The notes under the pieces were generated by a model. That model saw nothing but the letters and a program-made list of their open reading frames with translations. It was not told where the DNA came from and searched no databases. Shown in pieces: positions 44,911 to 53,376 of a DNA stretch of 64,000 nt (position 1 is its first letter; each line of letters opens with the position of its first letter). The translations under genes and the position numbers were made by a program. Source of the DNA: Maridesulfovibrio bastinii DSM 16055 (GTDB lineage: Bacteria; Desulfobacterota; Desulfovibrionia; Desulfovibrionales; Desulfovibrionaceae); assembly GCF_000429985.1 (NCBI RefSeq), contig NZ_AUCX01000005.1, forward strand, positions 62,001 through 126,000, read 5' to 3'.

Positions 44911-45259
44911 AATAAAATATATCTTAATGGAAATTGCATTATGATTTAAATTTATATTATTAATAATTGAGATACGCCTTAAATAGTACGAATTAATAGT
45001 TACTGTATTTGTTTATGCAGTTTCTCAGTAGGATGATAATAATCTTTTATATATTAAAATATAAATTTTGCTTTTTTGATATTTCATATTTTCACGGAAC
45101 TCATTCTCCCCCCTCCCTGAGTTCCGTAGGAAAACACCATCATATTCCTCATCCTTATGAAAATGCCGCCCACTGGGCGGCATTTTCATTTTAGTGCAAC
45201 TTAACAATTTTTGAAAAAGATTGTATTAAAAAATAAAATATTATTGAGGAGATTTAATT
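44911..45259. other. AT-rich intergenic region containing a two-hairpin RNA candidate
   Basis: A 349-bp stretch with no gene of convincing quality. Its right half has a hairpin with a C-rich loop and a terminator; these are described as a separate candidate RNA. The left half is AT-rich and I see nothing in it. Confidence 0.5.
45094..45190 (+). ncRNA. Candidate small RNA with C-rich loop and terminator
   Basis: A perfect 10-bp stem (ACGGAACTCA at 45094-45103 with 45118-45127) exposes a 14-nt loop TTCTCCCCCCTCCC. Thirty bases later a 13-bp terminator-like hairpin (45158-45187, CACT loop) follows, then T-rich sequence. A C-rich single-stranded loop ahead of a terminator is the layout of several regulatory RNAs that bind ribosome binding sites. 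No protein frame fits. The promoter was not located and the strand is inferred from the terminator. The terminator could instead simply stop the upstream gene. Confidence 0.35.
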
Positions 45260-45970
45260 ATGGCTGAATGGCTGGTTCCATTTGATGGGCGTAATCATTC
45301 TACTTCCATTAAATTGAATTTTTTGTGGAATGACGGGCCGATATTTATAATGGATAATCATCGTGCCGCCATGTGGTGCTGGATGAATTTTGTGAAAGAA
45401 TCAGAACAATTCGGCCTTTTTCATGTCGACAGGCATTACGATGCCCTTTTTTCTGAAAAAGATTATGCCCACGTTCCTCTCGATGGTTTGGAAAAGATGG
45501 ATATCCATGACTACTTATCCTGTGGGTACGATAATGAATTTTTTGCCGTAACTCCTGTTTTCAGGTGGGATAATTATCTGGGGCTGTTTATTGAAAGGTA
45601 TCGCGATAAAATTGCCACCTTGATCACCGCAACTCATGAGAGGGGAAGTGAGCCGAGTGGAAATTTTGCCAGATGCTACCCTTGGGATTTTCCCGGCACT
45701 TTAGACCGGCTGAATGGTGAATGGATTTTCAATCTTGATCTGGACTATTTTTGTTCCAGAAATTCATCAGGTGAGATGGAACAGATTTTTACAGATGAAT
45801 ATATTTTTGATTTTGCAAAAGCTTTAGCTGCCCAGATATCCAAAGAGACAATTAAAGTTCTTACAATCAGCCTGAGCCCTGAATGTGCGGCTGGATGGAC
45901 CGGTTCTGAAAAAATAATGAAGATAGTAGGGGAAGGGCTGGGAATAATATTCGCCCTGCCAGAAAAGTAA
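45260..45970 (+). CDS. UPF0489-family protein (arginase-like fold)
   Basis: A 236-residue cytosolic protein with GAGGAG before the start. The family signature is present: IFIMDNHRAAMWCW near the N-terminus, LFHVDRHYDALF and IFNLDLDYF, which supply the His/Asp metal ligands of the arginase/deacetylase-like fold. UPF0489 includes proteins related to peptide arginases. No peptide precursor or radical SAM maturase is adjacent. Function remains open; it may be a metal-dependent hydrolase. Confidence 0.75.
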   Translation: MAEWLVPFDGRNHSTSIKLNFLWNDGPIFIMDNHRAAMWCWMNFVKESEQFGLFHVDRHYDALFSEKDYAHVPLDGLEKMDIHDYLSCGYDNEFFAVTPVFRWDNYLGLFIERYRDKIATLITATHERGSEPSGNFARCYPWDFPGTLDRLNGEWIFNLDLDYFCSRNSSGEMEQIFTDEYIFDFAKALAAQISKETIKVLTISLSPECAAGWTGSEKIMKIVGEGLGIIFALPEK

Positions 45971-46045
45971 TTAAAAAAACAAGTCTCCGCAGAGGATGTG
46001 AACCTATATCCTTATCAGCCTGTTTGGGCGTTTTATAAAAAAGAA

Positions 46046-46077
46046 AGCGATGCTCTTTAATTTTAAAGAGCATCGCT
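46046..46077. terminator. Bidirectional terminator between UPF0489 and the gene at 46084
   Basis: 14-bp perfect stem AGCGATGCTCTTTA with its complement at 46064-46077, small ATTT loop, flanked by A- and T-rich sequence. Confidence 0.82.
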
Positions 46078-46083
46078 ATTTTA

Positions 46084-46419
46084 TTATTCTTTGTTCCACA
46101 CTTTAAATTTTTGCCCTTCAAAAAAGTCACGGTACAACTGTTCGGCTCTATCTTTGAATTTGGGGTCGTGCATAATGAGAACACTGAGTGCTTCATATTT
46201 AAAATAAGCAATAACATCGTCCCAATCTATGCTATTTTTATTTTTGGACTTGAATCCTTTCAAGGTCGGTTCAACAAGCTTTTGCGTCAAAGGGTCTGAA
46301 ACTCCTGCCTGACTGAAAAAATCAGATATTTCTTTTTTAACTTCTTCAGGCCAGTCTGTTTCACCAAGGGGGACAAGGTCATGAAAACTGTTTTCTTCGC
46401 CTTCTTTCAAAATATACAT
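46084..46419 (-). CDS. Hypothetical cytosolic protein
   Basis: A 111-residue acidic protein with a single Trp-rich helix-forming region; no signal peptide. The ATG at 46419 was chosen over an upstream TTG (46467) because neither has a good ribosome binding site and the ATG gives a compact N-terminus (MYILKEGEEN). The sequence DWDDVIAYFKYEALSVLIMH suggests an all-helical domain. No family is recognised. Confidence 0.6.
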   Translation of the reverse strand: MYILKEGEENSFHDLVPLGETDWPEEVKKEISDFFSQAGVSDPLTQKLVEPTLKGFKSKNKNSIDWDDVIAYFKYEALSVLIMHDPKFKDRAEQLYRDFFEGQKFKVWNKE

Positions 46420-46467
46420 AGCGTTATCCGTTGTTTTTAAATTTTTAACTGTATTTACAGTTATCAA

Positions 46468-47049
46468 TAAGAGAGTTCAAATATTACTGACTGTGACTGT
46501 TTGCGCCAGACATTGTTTAACCTTGTAATATAAAATGGTTGAAACTGTCACCTGTCCGTAAGGTTGACTTTTAAGGTTGAAGCTAAAAAAGTTTTGGACA
46601 TTTCAATTCGCCCCTCCTGCGGAAAAGATGTACCAGCCTCTTCCCGGCAAATGCCCCCCGGATCCTCCCAACCATCCCGGGGGGCAATTCTTATTGCCAC
46701 ATTCTGTAAAGAAGTCCCCGGAAAAAATATCTAATTCTCCACTGCATCATTTTATTATCTATAAATCCACATGCCAATTTATATGCCGGCTTAGTGCAGG
46801 ATAAATCCGGCACCTTTTTCCTGATGCCCGGATACTGATAAGTTAAGACAAGTAATAAATTACCCTATCCAAGGTATAATTTCTAAGAATAATGGGTAAA
46901 ATAATTATTCTTAAAATATGTTTATGCAGGTTTAATTCACCATTTCGCGTGGTTGTTGGCTGCGTATACTTGTGGCGCGTTTTAATACAAAAAACAGGTA
47001 TATAGATTGCATCTATGCTGTATAATTTTTACCTTGGAGTCAGCATAGG
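46468..47049. other. Intergenic region with a GC-rich hairpin
   Basis: About 580 bp without a supported gene. It contains a GC-rich hairpin with a C-rich loop (46652-46686) and several CCTCC-like motifs between 46600 and 46690. The right part is AT-rich, and the last 15 bp include TTGGAG, a likely ribosome binding site for the small gene at 47050. Confidence 0.45.
46652..46686. other. Hairpin with C-rich loop, possible RNA element
   Basis: 10-bp stem TGCCCCCCGG / CCGGGGGGCA with loop ATCCTCCCAACCATC. On the opposite strand the loop reads GGGAGGAT, a GGA-type motif that CsrA-like proteins bind. Neither promoter nor terminator was found, so the strand is unassigned. Confidence 0.3.
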
Positions 47050-47226
47050 ATGAGAATTTTTTCATTAATTTTTATTGTGGCATTGAGTGTTGCCCTTGTT
47101 TATTCCGCAGGAGCTTCAATTTACAGGGCTGCTTTTCCAGATCGTGACAGATCCTATGCTCCTGTAGAGCTTGTGAGAGTGGAAGGCAAAAATTGTCCGC
47201 TATATTTTCCCAAGGATCAGGAATAG
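47050..47226 (+). CDS. 58-residue exported or membrane microprotein
   Basis: ATG at 47050 after TTGGAG, ending at TAG 47224-47226. The N-terminus FSLIFIVALSVALVYSAGAS is a hydrophobic signal or anchor; the remaining about 36 residues are polar with one Cys (GKNCPLYFPKDQE end). It is shorter than usual gene-calling limits. Its stop is 23 bp from the stop of the convergent binding-protein gene. Confidence 0.5.
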   Translation: MRIFSLIFIVALSVALVYSAGASIYRAAFPDRDRSYAPVELVRVEGKNCPLYFPKDQE

Positions 47227-47248
47227 CGCAAAATATAGGCAACTGATT

Positions 47249-48070
47249 TTAATTATTTGTTGCAGAGTGTGCAGTGGAATTTTGATCACATTTCTCAGTA
47301 ACCACTTTAGCAAGCATATCCTTTACTGACGGGAAGTTGTAAGAAGTGATGAATTTATTAATATCATTTATAAATTGCACATGTTTTTTGAAAGCCAGAA
47401 TCTTTAGCGGGAAAGTGTAAAGGGGCTTTTCAATCAGCCTGAACCTTTTCTCCTTAAAACTACAGCGTTTAAGATGGCATGGAAAAGCCAGATAATTGCA
47501 GATTGCAGCATCAACCCTGCCTTTAATAAGCATATCAAGTTGTTGTTTTGTTTTATACACAGATACCTTTTGTATCGTCCCGTTTTCAAAGTATTTATCG
47601 AGCGGACCATAACCGTTTCCATGTATAACGGCGATGCTTTTCCCTTTCAGATCACTTATATCATTGAATTTTAATTTAGAGTCTTTCACTACAACCAGAT
47701 TGTCACTTACTTCCCATAATGCACTTGAATAAATAACTTTTTTATTTAGCTTGTCTGACTCAAAAGCCGGACTTGTCAGTGCTGATGCATCAGCTCTTCC
47801 ACTTGATAAAAGAATTTTTACTCTTCCTCTAGGGATACATTTATATCTAATGTTATACTGTGGATAAGTCTTTTTGAATTCAGTTAAAAAAGTTATAAAC
47901 TCACCATGAAGTGATCCGGAATTGTTTGTTTTACCTACTGAATAAAATGGTGGATACCTGTATCCGAACAACATTAAAATATTGTTTCCTTCAGCATGAG
48001 CCATGCTGATCGGACCAATAAGCATATAAGAAGCAATAGATATAATCAGAATTTTATTTATGAAATTCAT
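47249..48070 (-). CDS. Periplasmic solute-binding protein (SBP_bac_3-like)
   Basis: A 273-residue protein with a signal peptide (residues 1-26, ending AHA). The mature part has YPPFYSVG and LHGEFITFL in the first lobe and SDLKGKSIAVIHGNGYGPLDK in the second, the usual pattern of family 3 amino-acid-type binding proteins. It lacks a permease or ATPase gene nearby, so it could feed a sensor rather than a transporter. The ligand is unknown. It is divergent from the binding-protein/kinase pair at 48668, separated by an AT-rich gap. Confidence 0.82.
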   Translation of the reverse strand: MNFINKILIISIASYMLIGPISMAHAEGNNILMLFGYRYPPFYSVGKTNNSGSLHGEFITFLTEFKKTYPQYNIRYKCIPRGRVKILLSSGRADASALTSPAFESDKLNKKVIYSSALWEVSDNLVVVKDSKLKFNDISDLKGKSIAVIHGNGYGPLDKYFENGTIQKVSVYKTKQQLDMLIKGRVDAAICNYLAFPCHLKRCSFKEKRFRLIEKPLYTFPLKILAFKKHVQFINDINKFITSYNFPSVKDMLAKVVTEKCDQNSTAHSATNN

Positions 48071-48667
48071 TATTCTCTCAGGTTATATGTTTAGGGCACA
48101 CAACTTTAAACTAACATCAGTAAGTATTTATTGCAATTCTAACGATTTTTATTGTGACGTATTATTTTAGAAAAAATAAAAAATTAAATTTATTAAAAAT
48201 ATTGATAATATATTATGTGTTAAAATATTAAAATTATTTATATGAGTCTTTAGTAAGGTAAATTTTATACCTATAGTATGCATATAAATTCAATGCTGAA
48301 GATTCGTATAAAATAATATTCTGTTGAGTTGAATTAAGTTTTTTATGATGAAAAAATAATATATATTTTGGAAAAGATACTCAAAATATATTATCAAGGT
48401 AGGATAATCTGTATTTAAATAAATACATTTTTGTTTATTACCAACTTATTAAAATAATATTATATATTGTAATACTAAATTTGAATTTTTTTTAAATTAA
48501 AAAGTTACTGTTAAACTTATAAAGCAGATTAAAAAATAATTTAAATAAAAATTTTGATTATAGATTCCTTTTTATGACTTTTGAATATTGATTTTTAATA
48601 TTTAAAAAAATCAGGTTTCAGGTATATATAAGTTATGGTCACAATCTAACTTAAGCATGGGGGAGTA
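48071..48667. other. Long AT-rich intergenic region
   Basis: About 600 bp of very AT-rich sequence between two divergent binding-protein genes. No ORF, tRNA or repeat is recognisable. It must hold both promoters, and may be a target for a nucleoid-silencing protein. Confidence 0.5.
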
Positions 48668-49720
48668 ATGAAATTTTTACTTTGCTTATCGGGATTACTG
48701 ATTTTTTTTATTATGTTTCCATCCCGGATATATGCTGCCGGAAAATCTCCCTACAAAGTTTTTATTGTACACAGCTATTCCCTTGAAAATATATGCGGTC
48801 TGCCGCAGCAGCTCGGGGTCTTGGAATCTTTGAAAAAGAATAATTTTATTCCGGGAAAAAATATTAATCTAAGTATTCTGGCTATGGATACTAAATTAAA
48901 AAATAATACTCCCGAGCTGATAGAAGAACAGGCCAGACTGGCTATTTCTAAAATTGACAAATTCTCCCCGGACATTTTGATAGTGCTTGATGATAACGCT
49001 TTCAGAACTGTGGCTCTTCACTACCTTGATTCTGATATGCCGGTTGTTTTTTCCGGAATGAATGTGCAGCCTGAAAATTATAACAAAATCAAACCGTGGA
49101 TGGATTCAAGAATTCGTCCGGGGCATAACATTACAGGGGTGTATGAAAAACTTCATATTGTTGATGCGCTGGTAGTTGAAAAGCGGCTAATTCCGGGACT
49201 TCAAAAAGTAGTGATGGTTTATGAAACCTCACCGACTGGTCTGGCTGTGTTTGAGCAGGTTAAAGCTGAACTTGCTGAAGGTGACCCGGGTGTTGAACTT
49301 GAGTTGAAAGTTGCCGGCTCATGGGAACAATACAAGGAAATAATAAAATCCATATGCAATGATCCTGCTGTCGGCGGTATCTATCCTGTTGCCGCACTTT
49401 TAAAAGATTCTAAGGGTAACTCCTACGGCAGCGAAAAGATTATTCACTGGACTGTTAAAAATTGTATGAAACCAGGTATTCCCTTGAATTATTCGTGGGC
49501 CAGACTGGGACTTATGGGAGGATGCGGAGTTGACTTTATTTCCATGGGTAGACAGGCCGGGGATATTGCAGCGAGAATATTGAAAGGAGCTTCACCAAAA
49601 GACATCCCGATAGAAGATGCCCGCAGATATGCTCTGGTTATAAATCTCAAAAGGGCTAGGGAATTGGGTATTGTCATCCCTGATGATATTCTTATGGCTG
49701 CTGATGAGGTTTATGAATAA
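48668..49720 (+). CDS. Periplasmic ABC-type substrate-binding protein (ABC_sub_bind/TrpX-like)
   Basis: A 350-residue protein, GGGGGAG before the start, signal peptide 1-23 (ending YAAG). The mature part has KVFIVHSYS, PDILIVLDDNAF, PVVFSGMNVQPENY and GHNITGVYE, the pattern of the ABC_sub_bind family (PF04392). The end VPIEDARRYALVINLKRARE-like segment (IPIEDARRYALVINL) is typical of its C-terminal lobe. Its stop overlaps the start of the hybrid kinase, so the two are translationally coupled; it probably acts as a sensor input for the kinase rather than for transport. Confidence 0.88.
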   Translation: MKFLLCLSGLLIFFIMFPSRIYAAGKSPYKVFIVHSYSLENICGLPQQLGVLESLKKNNFIPGKNINLSILAMDTKLKNNTPELIEEQARLAISKIDKFSPDILIVLDDNAFRTVALHYLDSDMPVVFSGMNVQPENYNKIKPWMDSRIRPGHNITGVYEKLHIVDALVVEKRLIPGLQKVVMVYETSPTGLAVFEQVKAELAEGDPGVELELKVAGSWEQYKEIIKSICNDPAVGGIYPVAALLKDSKGNSYGSEKIIHWTVKNCMKPGIPLNYSWARLGLMGGCGVDFISMGRQAGDIAARILKGASPKDIPIEDARRYALVINLKRARELGIVIPDDILMAADEVYE

Positions 49721-52700
49721 TGGGTGAAGGAAAAGTAAATATCGGAACCCGGGAGCGTTCTTTCCGGCTGGCAACGCTGATAACTTTCGCTGCATGTGGA
49801 CTTATTCTTCTAGCTGTTGCTGCCGTTGGAAGCGTTATCTACCAGAAATCAAAAAGCAGTCTTCTTTCTGAGTTCAGAGACAGGGTCAGGGCAGAGGGTG
49901 AAAGGGCCGCAGTTGAAGTAAAAAGTCTCATTCTTAATTCTAAAGCAAGGCTTGATGAATTAAGCAGGGATAATACTTTAAGGGTAAGCCTTAAACTCCA
50001 CCTTGATTATCAGCTTCAGGAGCGTCTTAGTGATTACGACCGGCCTGACGGAGCTGTCACTTTTTATGTTGTTCCAGATGAATACGATCGTATTTTTTCA
50101 TCCCATCCCACTGAAATTGATTCTGAAGTAATCCTGAATGCTGCAAAAAAGAACCACTTTGAGCAAAGGTTTTTTAGAAGTTCAGACGGTCGCTTTTTTT
50201 CAATTTTTTCTGTCCCAGTGAAGAACAGAAATGATGTGATCGGTTCTGCAGTATGTGTTTTAAATATAAAAAAAGCAGTGGCCAGCCATATTCTTTTTTC
50301 TTCCGCCAGCGGTTCTTTTCTAATTATGGAGGGGGCCAGATTTTTTCGTATAGGTGATGGCTCATCTGTGTTCTTAGGGAATAGCAATATATCCGAATCA
50401 TTGAGCGGTGCTACAATGAACGGAATAAACGGGGTTATCTATCGTAGTTCAATTCTTCCTGAGGCCGGATACTGGGTTTCTTATGACAGCCTTAACAGAA
50501 TGCTGGACAGCATTGTCATGGCTGCTATGCCTTTTATTTTTGTAATTCTGACAATTTGTATTATCGGGTCGCTTTTTTTGAGCAGAAGACTTGTTTCGCC
50601 GCTTAAAAAAATATGTGACACCGCTGACCGCATAGCTAACGGGCAGGACTTAAGCATAAGTAAAAGTCATCACAGGATTCGTGAGATTTCCATATTGGAG
50701 AATTCTTTGTCTGCCATGCTTTCAGGGTTGCGCAAGGCGGAAGAACTGCAACGATATAGGCTTTTTTTTGATAGCGTGAGCGATATAGTCTGGATTAACG
50801 ACCGTGAAGGAAAGTTGATTGAAGCAAATGTAAGGGTTGCCGAGATACTTGGTTATCTTCCTGAAGAATTTTTGTCTTTTGCTATTCAGAATCTTGTCCC
50901 CGAAGAATTTCATCCTGATTTAGCACCTATAACCGGGAATCCCAGAGAATTGTATAATGGGAAGAGCTTTGAAATTCCATTGCTGACTAAAAGCGGCAAA
51001 ACCATTTTATCCTCAGTCAGACCAAGGATTATAAATTATCTTGGGGATCAGGTTTTTCTTTGTGTGGTGCGGGATATTACTGACCGTAAGAAAAAGGAAG
51101 ATGAGCTTAAGCGTTACACTGTAGAACTTTTGAAAGCCAGAGAAGAGGAAGAAAAGAACGCCGCAAGAATGGCTGAAACTCTGGAACAGCTGGAAGAAGC
51201 TATACATCGTTCTGAAGAAGCAAATAGAACTAAAAGTAAATTTCTGGCTCAGATGAGCCATGAAATCAGAACTCCGATGAATTCCATTCTCGGAATGGCT
51301 GACATGCTTGAAGAGACCGGTCTTAGTCTAGAACAGAATAGATATGTTAAAATTTTTCGTGATTCGGGAAGGGTTCTTTTAAATCTGCTTAACGATATTC
51401 TGGATCTTTCCAAAATAGAATCAGGCCGATTGAATCTGGAAAATATCCCTTTCAGTCTGGATGTGCTCGTTGATGAAGTTTCCGGGATAATGTCTGCTGA
51501 TATAATTAAAAAGAATCTTGAATTTTCATGTCTTATATCTCCTGAAGTGCCCTCGGAACTTTCGGGAGACCCCACTAGAATCAAGCAGATTCTTGTTAAT
51601 TTAATAAGTAATGCCGTTAAGTTTACCGATACCGGAAGTATCAACTGCTATTTTAATTTGGAATTGTTGGGTAGTTCGGAAATAAGGCTGAATATAACAG
51701 TCCGGGATACAGGTATCGGAATTCCGGAAGAAGCAATAAATAATATTTTCGGAAATTTCATTCAGGTGGATTCGTCCACGACTCGAAAGTATGGCGGAAC
51801 CGGGTTGGGGCTGTCTATCACAAGAAATCTGATTCAGATGATGGGTGGGGATATTGCTGTTGCCAGCAGGGTCGGAGAAGGCTCTGAATTTAGTTTTTCC
51901 ATAATGCTTGAAGCTGTTGAAGTGGAATCTGAATTGAATTCTGCCTCGCAGCAGGGTTTTAAAAATTTAAAAATACTTGTGCTCAATAATAATCAACTTG
52001 AGCGCGATTATATAAGGCAGTGTTTCAAATATTGGGGACTTGACTGTGTTACCGTTTCCGATCTTTCCGAGCTGAAGGAAATGCAGAGTGTTCCTGAATT
52101 TGACGGGCTGCTGATTTCCGAGAGTCTGAATTCTTCATCAGGACTGGCAGTAGCTGAAAAAGTCAGATCTTTTCTTAATAGAGCAGACTTGGAAATGTGC
52201 GTTTTAACCAGCCATAACAGTCTGTTAGCCTCTCAACCGCTTATGTATGAAGTCTTCGGTCTTGTGGGCGTTTCAAGATGGCCGCTATCAAGGGCTGAGC
52301 TTTTCAGGATAGCCGGAATTTTTAAATCAAGGTCAGACCATGAATCTGTTGAAGATTTGAAACCAGCCCTGCGTTCGGCGCGGATACTTGTTGCAGATGA
52401 TTCGGAAAGTATCAGGCTGTTAATTGAGTTGTTTTTGAAGGATACACCTTTTAAACTGCATTTTGCGGAAGATGGGAAAGAAGCTGTTTTAAAATATTCC
52501 CAGCAGAAGTATGATCTTGTACTGATGGATATAATTATGCCTGATTTGAACGGGTATGATGCGGCAAAGCAGATAAGATCTTTTGAGGTGGAAAACGGAT
52601 ACCCCCGGACCCCTCTGATAGCTCTTACCGCAAACACTGAGGAAAGTGAGCGAATCAGGTGTCTGGAGTCCGGGTTTACCGAATATCTGGCCAAACCTGT

Positions 52701-52743
52701 GAATAAGGTTTCACTCATCAGGGTTATAGCCGGATATCTTTAA
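49720..52743 (+). CDS. Hybrid sensor histidine kinase with periplasmic domain, HAMP, PAS and two receivers
   Basis: A 1007-residue protein whose ATG overlaps the upstream stop by one base. TM1 is near 18-40, then a periplasmic dCACHE-like region to about 265, TM2 about 265-290 and HAMP (LVSPLKKICDTADRIANG). PAS about 340-450, then a coiled coil. HisKA has the phosphorylated His in LAQMSHEIRTPMN (H514); the ATPase domain has NLISNAVKFTD and GGTGLGLSI. A first receiver-like domain (about 745-870) lacks the acceptor Asp; the second has VLMDIIMPD (D937) and KPVNK. The adjacent binding protein is the likely ligand carrier. Confidence 0.92.
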   Translation: MGEGKVNIGTRERSFRLATLITFAACGLILLAVAAVGSVIYQKSKSSLLSEFRDRVRAEGERAAVEVKSLILNSKARLDELSRDNTLRVSLKLHLDYQLQERLSDYDRPDGAVTFYVVPDEYDRIFSSHPTEIDSEVILNAAKKNHFEQRFFRSSDGRFFSIFSVPVKNRNDVIGSAVCVLNIKKAVASHILFSSASGSFLIMEGARFFRIGDGSSVFLGNSNISESLSGATMNGINGVIYRSSILPEAGYWVSYDSLNRMLDSIVMAAMPFIFVILTICIIGSLFLSRRLVSPLKKICDTADRIANGQDLSISKSHHRIREISILENSLSAMLSGLRKAEELQRYRLFFDSVSDIVWINDREGKLIEANVRVAEILGYLPEEFLSFAIQNLVPEEFHPDLAPITGNPRELYNGKSFEIPLLTKSGKTILSSVRPRIINYLGDQVFLCVVRDITDRKKKEDELKRYTVELLKAREEEEKNAARMAETLEQLEEAIHRSEEANRTKSKFLAQMSHEIRTPMNSILGMADMLEETGLSLEQNRYVKIFRDSGRVLLNLLNDILDLSKIESGRLNLENIPFSLDVLVDEVSGIMSADIIKKNLEFSCLISPEVPSELSGDPTRIKQILVNLISNAVKFTDTGSINCYFNLELLGSSEIRLNITVRDTGIGIPEEAINNIFGNFIQVDSSTTRKYGGTGLGLSITRNLIQMMGGDIAVASRVGEGSEFSFSIMLEAVEVESELNSASQQGFKNLKILVLNNNQLERDYIRQCFKYWGLDCVTVSDLSELKEMQSVPEFDGLLISESLNSSSGLAVAEKVRSFLNRADLEMCVLTSHNSLLASQPLMYEVFGLVGVSRWPLSRAELFRIAGIFKSRSDHESVEDLKPALRSARILVADDSESIRLLIELFLKDTPFKLHFAEDGKEAVLKYSQQKYDLVLMDIIMPDLNGYDAAKQIRSFEVENGYPRTPLIALTANTEESERIRCLESGFTEYLAKPVNKVSLIRVIAGYL

Positions 52744-52746
52744 ATT

Positions 52747-53193
52747 TTAATGCAGTTCCTGTTTTTTCTTCTTCTTTTCCATCCAGTTTCCAAGGGCTTC
52801 CTGAAGAGATGATGAAGCAAGATGGGCACAGTGGGTTTTGTCTGATGGAATTCTTCCAAGAGCTTTGATGATGTCTTCACCACTTATTTCTGAAGCTTCA
52901 TCAACATTCTTTCCTGTTGCCAGTTCGCAGCACATGTCTGCACTGACGATGCTTGACCCGCAACCTGTGGTGTAGAAAAGTGCTTTTGTTATGATCTCAT
53001 TTTCAATAGTGAGATAGATTCTGATCATGTCGCGGCATTCACCGGTGATCTCTCCAACTCCATCCGGGTTTTCAATTTCGCCCGCAAAACGGGGATTTTC
53101 CCATCTTTGTTTGTTGGATTCACCAAACATATCCACTGCGACATCCTCACAAGTCTGCTGAATATCATCGAGAACATTATCGAGCTGATCCAT
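52747..53193 (-). CDS. IscU/NifU N-terminal-like iron-sulfur scaffold protein
   Basis: A 148-residue protein. The scaffold cysteines are visible in ITGECRDM, TTGCGSSIVSADMCCELATG and KTHCAHLASSSLQEAL, matching the three conserved Cys of IscU/NifU plus an extra pair. It is probably an assembly scaffold for Fe-S clusters. No IscS or HscA/B gene is adjacent. The C-terminus ends in a Lys-rich tail (KKKKKQ). It is convergent with the hybrid kinase gene. Confidence 0.88.
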   Translation of the reverse strand: MDQLDNVLDDIQQTCEDVAVDMFGESNKQRWENPRFAGEIENPDGVGEITGECRDMIRIYLTIENEIITKALFYTTGCGSSIVSADMCCELATGKNVDEASEISGEDIIKALGRIPSDKTHCAHLASSSLQEALGNWMEKKKKKQELH

Positions 53194-53376
53194 TTTCGGG
53201 ACTCCAATATATGAGTTTTAATGTTTTAATGGGGAAAGATATAAGGTAATTATCCGATACATCTTTTATGTTTAAGACTTTATCTCTTTTAGCGGTAAAA
53301 GTACAAGATTGAGAAAAACCAACTGGATAAGTATGGTTTATGACACTATAGGGAATACAGTTTAATTGGAGAGGGT

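Noticed and set aside
46577-46804. 75-codon open frame over the C-rich hairpin
   Set aside because: It has a Pro-rich, low-complexity translation and no ribosome binding site; better explained as an RNA element or noncoding DNA.
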